36,156 nt of DNA from the NCBI GenBank assembly GCA_947625435.1, contig CANQOI010000022.1, forward strand, positions 1 to 36,156, written 5' to 3'. A model generated the notes under the pieces. That model searched no databases, was not told the DNA's origin, and saw only the letters and a list, made by a program, of their open reading frames with translations. The stretch's first letter is position 1. Every line of letters begins with the position of its first letter. Both the position numbers and the translations under genes were made by a program. Below are positions 33,610-36,156 of this stretch, one piece after another. The stretch comes from an uncultured Clostridia bacterium. GTDB taxonomy: Bacteria; Bacillota; Clostridia; UBA1212; UBA1255.

Positions 33610-36156
33610 TTTATCATCCCTTTCAAATATTTTCCCGTATATGAGTCCTCACATCCGATTATCTCCTCCGGAGTACCCTCAAATATCACCTGTCCGCCTT
33701 CGTTTCCTCCCTCGGGGCCCATGTCGATTATATAGTCCGCGCACTTTATCAGTTCAAGATTGTGCTCGATCACGACGACCGTGTTCCCCATATCGGTAAG
33801 CTTCTGTAATATCGCTATCAGCTGCTTCACATCGTGTGTGTGAAGTCCCGTAGTCGGTTCGTCGAGCACGTAAAATGTCTTGCCGGTGCTCACCTTTGAA
33901 AGCTCAGATGCGAGCTTGACTCTTTGAGCCTCTCCTCCCGAAAGAGTCGTGGAGGGCTGGCCGAGCTTTATATATCCGAGACCCACATCCTTAAGCGTAT
34001 CTATCTTTCTCTTGACGGCAGGGATATCTTTAAAGAATTCAGCCGCATCGTCTACCGTCATATCGAGTACATCGGATATATTCTTGCCTTTATATTTTAT
34101 TTCAAGCGTATCTCTGTTATACCGTTTTCCTTTGCAGACCTCGCAGGGCACATACACGTCCGGCAGAAAATGCATCTCTATTTTTTTGATGCCGTCTCCC
34201 TGGCAGGCTTCGCATCTTCCTCCCTTTGTATTAAAGCTGAATCTTCCGCTTTTATACCCTCTTGCGCGGCTTTCGGGCACGAGAGCGAACAGATCCCTGA
34301 TGGCATTGAAAACGCCTACGTATGTCACCGGATTGGATCGCGGCGTCCTTCCTATCGGTGACTGATCTATACATACGAGTTTGTCTATATTTTCCGTGCC
34401 CGTTATCGTATCACATATTCCGTCCGGCGCATATCCTTCCTTTACGGCTCTTGTAAGGACCTGGTTTATAAGAGAGCTCTTGCCCGATCCCGAAACACCC
34501 GTCACGCATATAAAACAGCCCAGCGGGAAATCAACATCAACATTTTTCAGATTATTTACTCTCGCGCCCTTTACGGACAGCCTGAGCCCGTTTCCACTCC
34601 GTCTTTTATCCGGTACGTCAATCTTTAATCTTCCCGAAAGATACTGCCCCGTTATCGAGCTCTCACATTTCATGATCTCCTCCGGGGTACCCGCCGCCAC
34701 TACATTTCCTCCGTGCACGCCTGCGTCCGGTCCTATATCGACTATATAATCCGCCTTGCGCATCGTATCCTCATCATGTTCCACCACAATGAGTGAATTT
34801 CCCAGATCGCGGAGACCTTTAAGTGCCGACAGCAGCTTGTCATTGTCACGCTGATGAAGACCTATGCTCGGCTCATCGAGAATATACAGCACGCCCATGA
34901 GTCCCGCGCCTATCTGTGTGGCAAGCCTTATCCTCTGTGATTCCCCTCCCGAAAGAGTGCCCGACGATCTTGAAAGCGTCAGATACCCGAGTCCGACGTC
35001 GGACAGGAATTTCAGCCTTCCCTTAAGTTCTTTTATTATCGATTCCGCTATAATGCCGTCTTCGTATGAAAATGTCAGACCGTCAATAAATTTACGTGCA
35101 TCCTCCACTGACATTTCGGTAAACTCGGAAATACTCTTGCCGCCTATTTTAAATGAGAGCGCATTCTCATTCAGTCTCTTGCCTTTACACTGAGGACAAA
35201 CGGATTCCTGCATATAATACTCATAGGGATATACTTCAAATCCTCCGTGTTCCTTTCGTGCGTACCCTGCCTCCAGCGCAGGTATGAGTCCGCAGTATTT
35301 TTCATCTTCATCTCCGAGCATTATGGCATCTTGAGCATCTTTGGGATAGAATGAAAATTCAAGATTCATATCGATCGCATACTTTTTACTGATCCTCTCT
35401 ATTGCCGCAAGTCTCTGCGAGACCGTATAATCGAGCAGCATTGCCATTCCGAGATCGTAAAATGATCTGTGTCCTATCTTTCCGGCAAAATACTGCCTGT
35501 CAAACTGAAGTATACGTCCTATTCCGGAGCACTTCGGACAGGCACCTATGGGACTATTGAACGAAAAAAGCTTGGGATGCACCTCCGGGAGATCTATACC
35601 GCAGTCGGGGCAAGCGTAATTTGTGCTGAACATAATGTCCTCGGCGCTGTCACTACCCGGCTCCCGGACATTTGCAACGGCAAGCCCGGCTCCGAGCGAG
35701 AGCACGACCTGAAGGGAGTCGCTTATCCTGCCCATGAGCCCGTCCCTCATCACAAGCCTGTCCACTACCACGTCTATATGGTGTATCTTATATCTGTCGA
35801 GCGTTATATCCTCATCGAGAGAATATATTTCACCGTCTATGCGCGCTCTTGAATATCCTTTCTTCCTGAGTGTTTCTATAAGGCGTGTATATTCACCCTT
35901 CCTGCCCCTTACAACAGGCGCCATGAGCATTATCCTGCTGCCTTCCGGGAATTTCATGATACGGTCGGTCATCTGGTCTATCGTCTGCGTCTGTATGGGG
36001 CGTCCGCATTTCGGGCAGTGCGGTTTGCCGGTCCTTGCATAAAGCAGTCTCAGATAATCGTATATCTCCGTCACAGTGCCCACTGTCGACCGCGGATTTT
36101 TAGATGTGGTCTTCTGATCTATCGATATGGCGGGTGAAAGTCCGTCTATGCGCTCT
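33606..36156 (-). CDS. uvrA: excinuclease ABC subunit A (5' end outside window)
   Basis: About 850 C-terminal codons are visible. The reading frame is open to the right edge (first codons ERIDGLSPAISIDQKTT), so the N-terminal 90 or so residues, with the first Walker A, are missing. Two CxxC pairs form the first zinc module (CPKC...CPDC...CPKC). Two ABC signatures LSGGESQRIRLA and LSGGEAQRVKLA, the second Walker A GVSGSGKSS and a second zinc finger (CEACQGDG...CEVCKGKR) are present. UvrA dimers recognise bulky DNA lesions and load UvrB. It heads the visible cluster; uvrB would be expected upstream, but lies outside if present. Confidence 0.97.
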   Translation of the reverse strand, partial: ERIDGLSPAISIDQKTTSKNPRSTVGTVTEIYDYLRLLYARTGKPHCPKCGRPIQTQTIDQMTDRIMKFPEGSRIMLMAPVVRGRKGEYTRLIETLRKKGYSRARIDGEIYSLDEDITLDRYKIHHIDVVVDRLVMRDGLMGRISDSLQVVLSLGAGLAVANVREPGSDSAEDIMFSTNYACPDCGIDLPEVHPKLFSFNSPIGACPKCSGIGRILQFDRQYFAGKIGHRSFYDLGMAMLLDYTVSQRLAAIERISKKYAIDMNLEFSFYPKDAQDAIMLGDEDEKYCGLIPALEAGYARKEHGGFEVYPYEYYMQESVCPQCKGKRLNENALSFKIGGKSISEFTEMSVEDARKFIDGLTFSYEDGIIAESIIKELKGRLKFLSDVGLGYLTLSRSSGTLSGGESQRIRLATQIGAGLMGVLYILDEPSIGLHQRDNDKLLSALKGLRDLGNSLIVVEHDEDTMRKADYIVDIGPDAGVHGGNVVAAGTPEEIMKCESSITGQYLSGRLKIDVPDKRRSGNGLRLSVKGARVNNLKNVDVDFPLGCFICVTGVSGSGKSSLINQVLTRAVKEGYAPDGICDTITGTENIDKLVCIDQSPIGRTPRSNPVTYVGVFNAIRDLFALVPESRARGYKSGRFSFNTKGGRCEACQGDGIKKIEMHFLPDVYVPCEVCKGKRYNRDTLEIKYKGKNISDVLDMTVDDAAEFFKDIPAVKRKIDTLKDVGLGYIKLGQPSTTLSGGEAQRVKLASELSKVSTGKTFYVLDEPTTGLHTHDVKQLIAILQKLTDMGNTVVVIEHNLELIKCADYIIDMGPEGGNEGGQVIFEGTPEEIIGCEDSYTGKYLKGMIK

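Overview
The window reads as ordinary chromosome of an endospore-forming member of the Clostridia (Bacillota). The evidence is the spoIIAA-spoIIAB-sigF operon followed directly by spoVAC-spoVAD-spoVAE, together with whiA, CarD, ClpC/ClpE-type unfoldases, CCA-encoding tRNA genes, AGGAGG-type ribosome binding sites and consensus sigma-A promoters. By eye the base composition is moderate and ATA isoleucine codons are common. I see no insertion sequence, prophage, CRISPR array or obviously transferred island. Most genes are on the minus strand; the plus strand carries three tRNA genes, a ROK glucokinase and galK.

Layout. Positions 1-4460 hold aspS followed, with an 8-nt overlap, by a large 2-hydroxyacyl-CoA dehydratase activase-type protein that runs off the left edge. 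Positions 4525-8077 are a minus-strand run of M32 carboxypeptidase, DUF3737 beta-helix protein and MalY/PatB lyase, driven by a clear promoter at 8172-8200. Positions 8208-9410 carry plus-strand tRNA-Ala(GGC), tRNA-Thr(GGT) and tRNA-Gly(CCC) with promoters and terminators, and an opposing lipoprotein D-Ala-D-Ala dipeptidase-like gene. Positions 9419-10996 are tsaE-tsaB-rimI (t6A tRNA modification plus ribosomal protein acetylation). Positions 11034-12010 are rplM-rpsI with promoter, candidate L13 leader and terminator. A 302-base intergenic region then leads to the ROK glucokinase.

Positions 13183-15836 hold carD, two unrecognised membrane protein genes and truA. galK diverges from carD and converges on a DJ-1/PfpI gene. 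From 17146 to the right edge (19 kb) every gene is on the minus strand and tightly packed. In transcription order they are uvrA (5' end outside the window), clpE-like, helD-like, whiA, spoIIAA, spoIIAB, sigF, spoVAC, spoVAD, spoVAE, comEC, holA, clpC, radA and the DJ-1 gene. Most junctions overlap by 4-28 nt. The only gaps above 70 bases lie before spoIIAA (an inverted repeat) and before spoVAC (a sigma-F/G-like promoter).

The main functional themes are forespore gene control (SpoIIAA, SpoIIAB and SigF, then SpoVA dipicolinate transport), DNA repair and recombination (UvrA, RadA, ComEC, HolA, HelD), Clp proteolysis, and translation (AspRS, L13, S9, TsaB/TsaE, TruA, tRNAs). I did not find a clearly new multi-gene system. 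The items most worth a second look are the lipid-anchored VanX-like peptidase, palindromic elements before spoIIAA, carD and rplM, the rearranged neighbourhoods of clpC-radA and whiA, the DUF3737 beta-helix beside a MalY lyase, and the two unknown membrane proteins between carD and truA.
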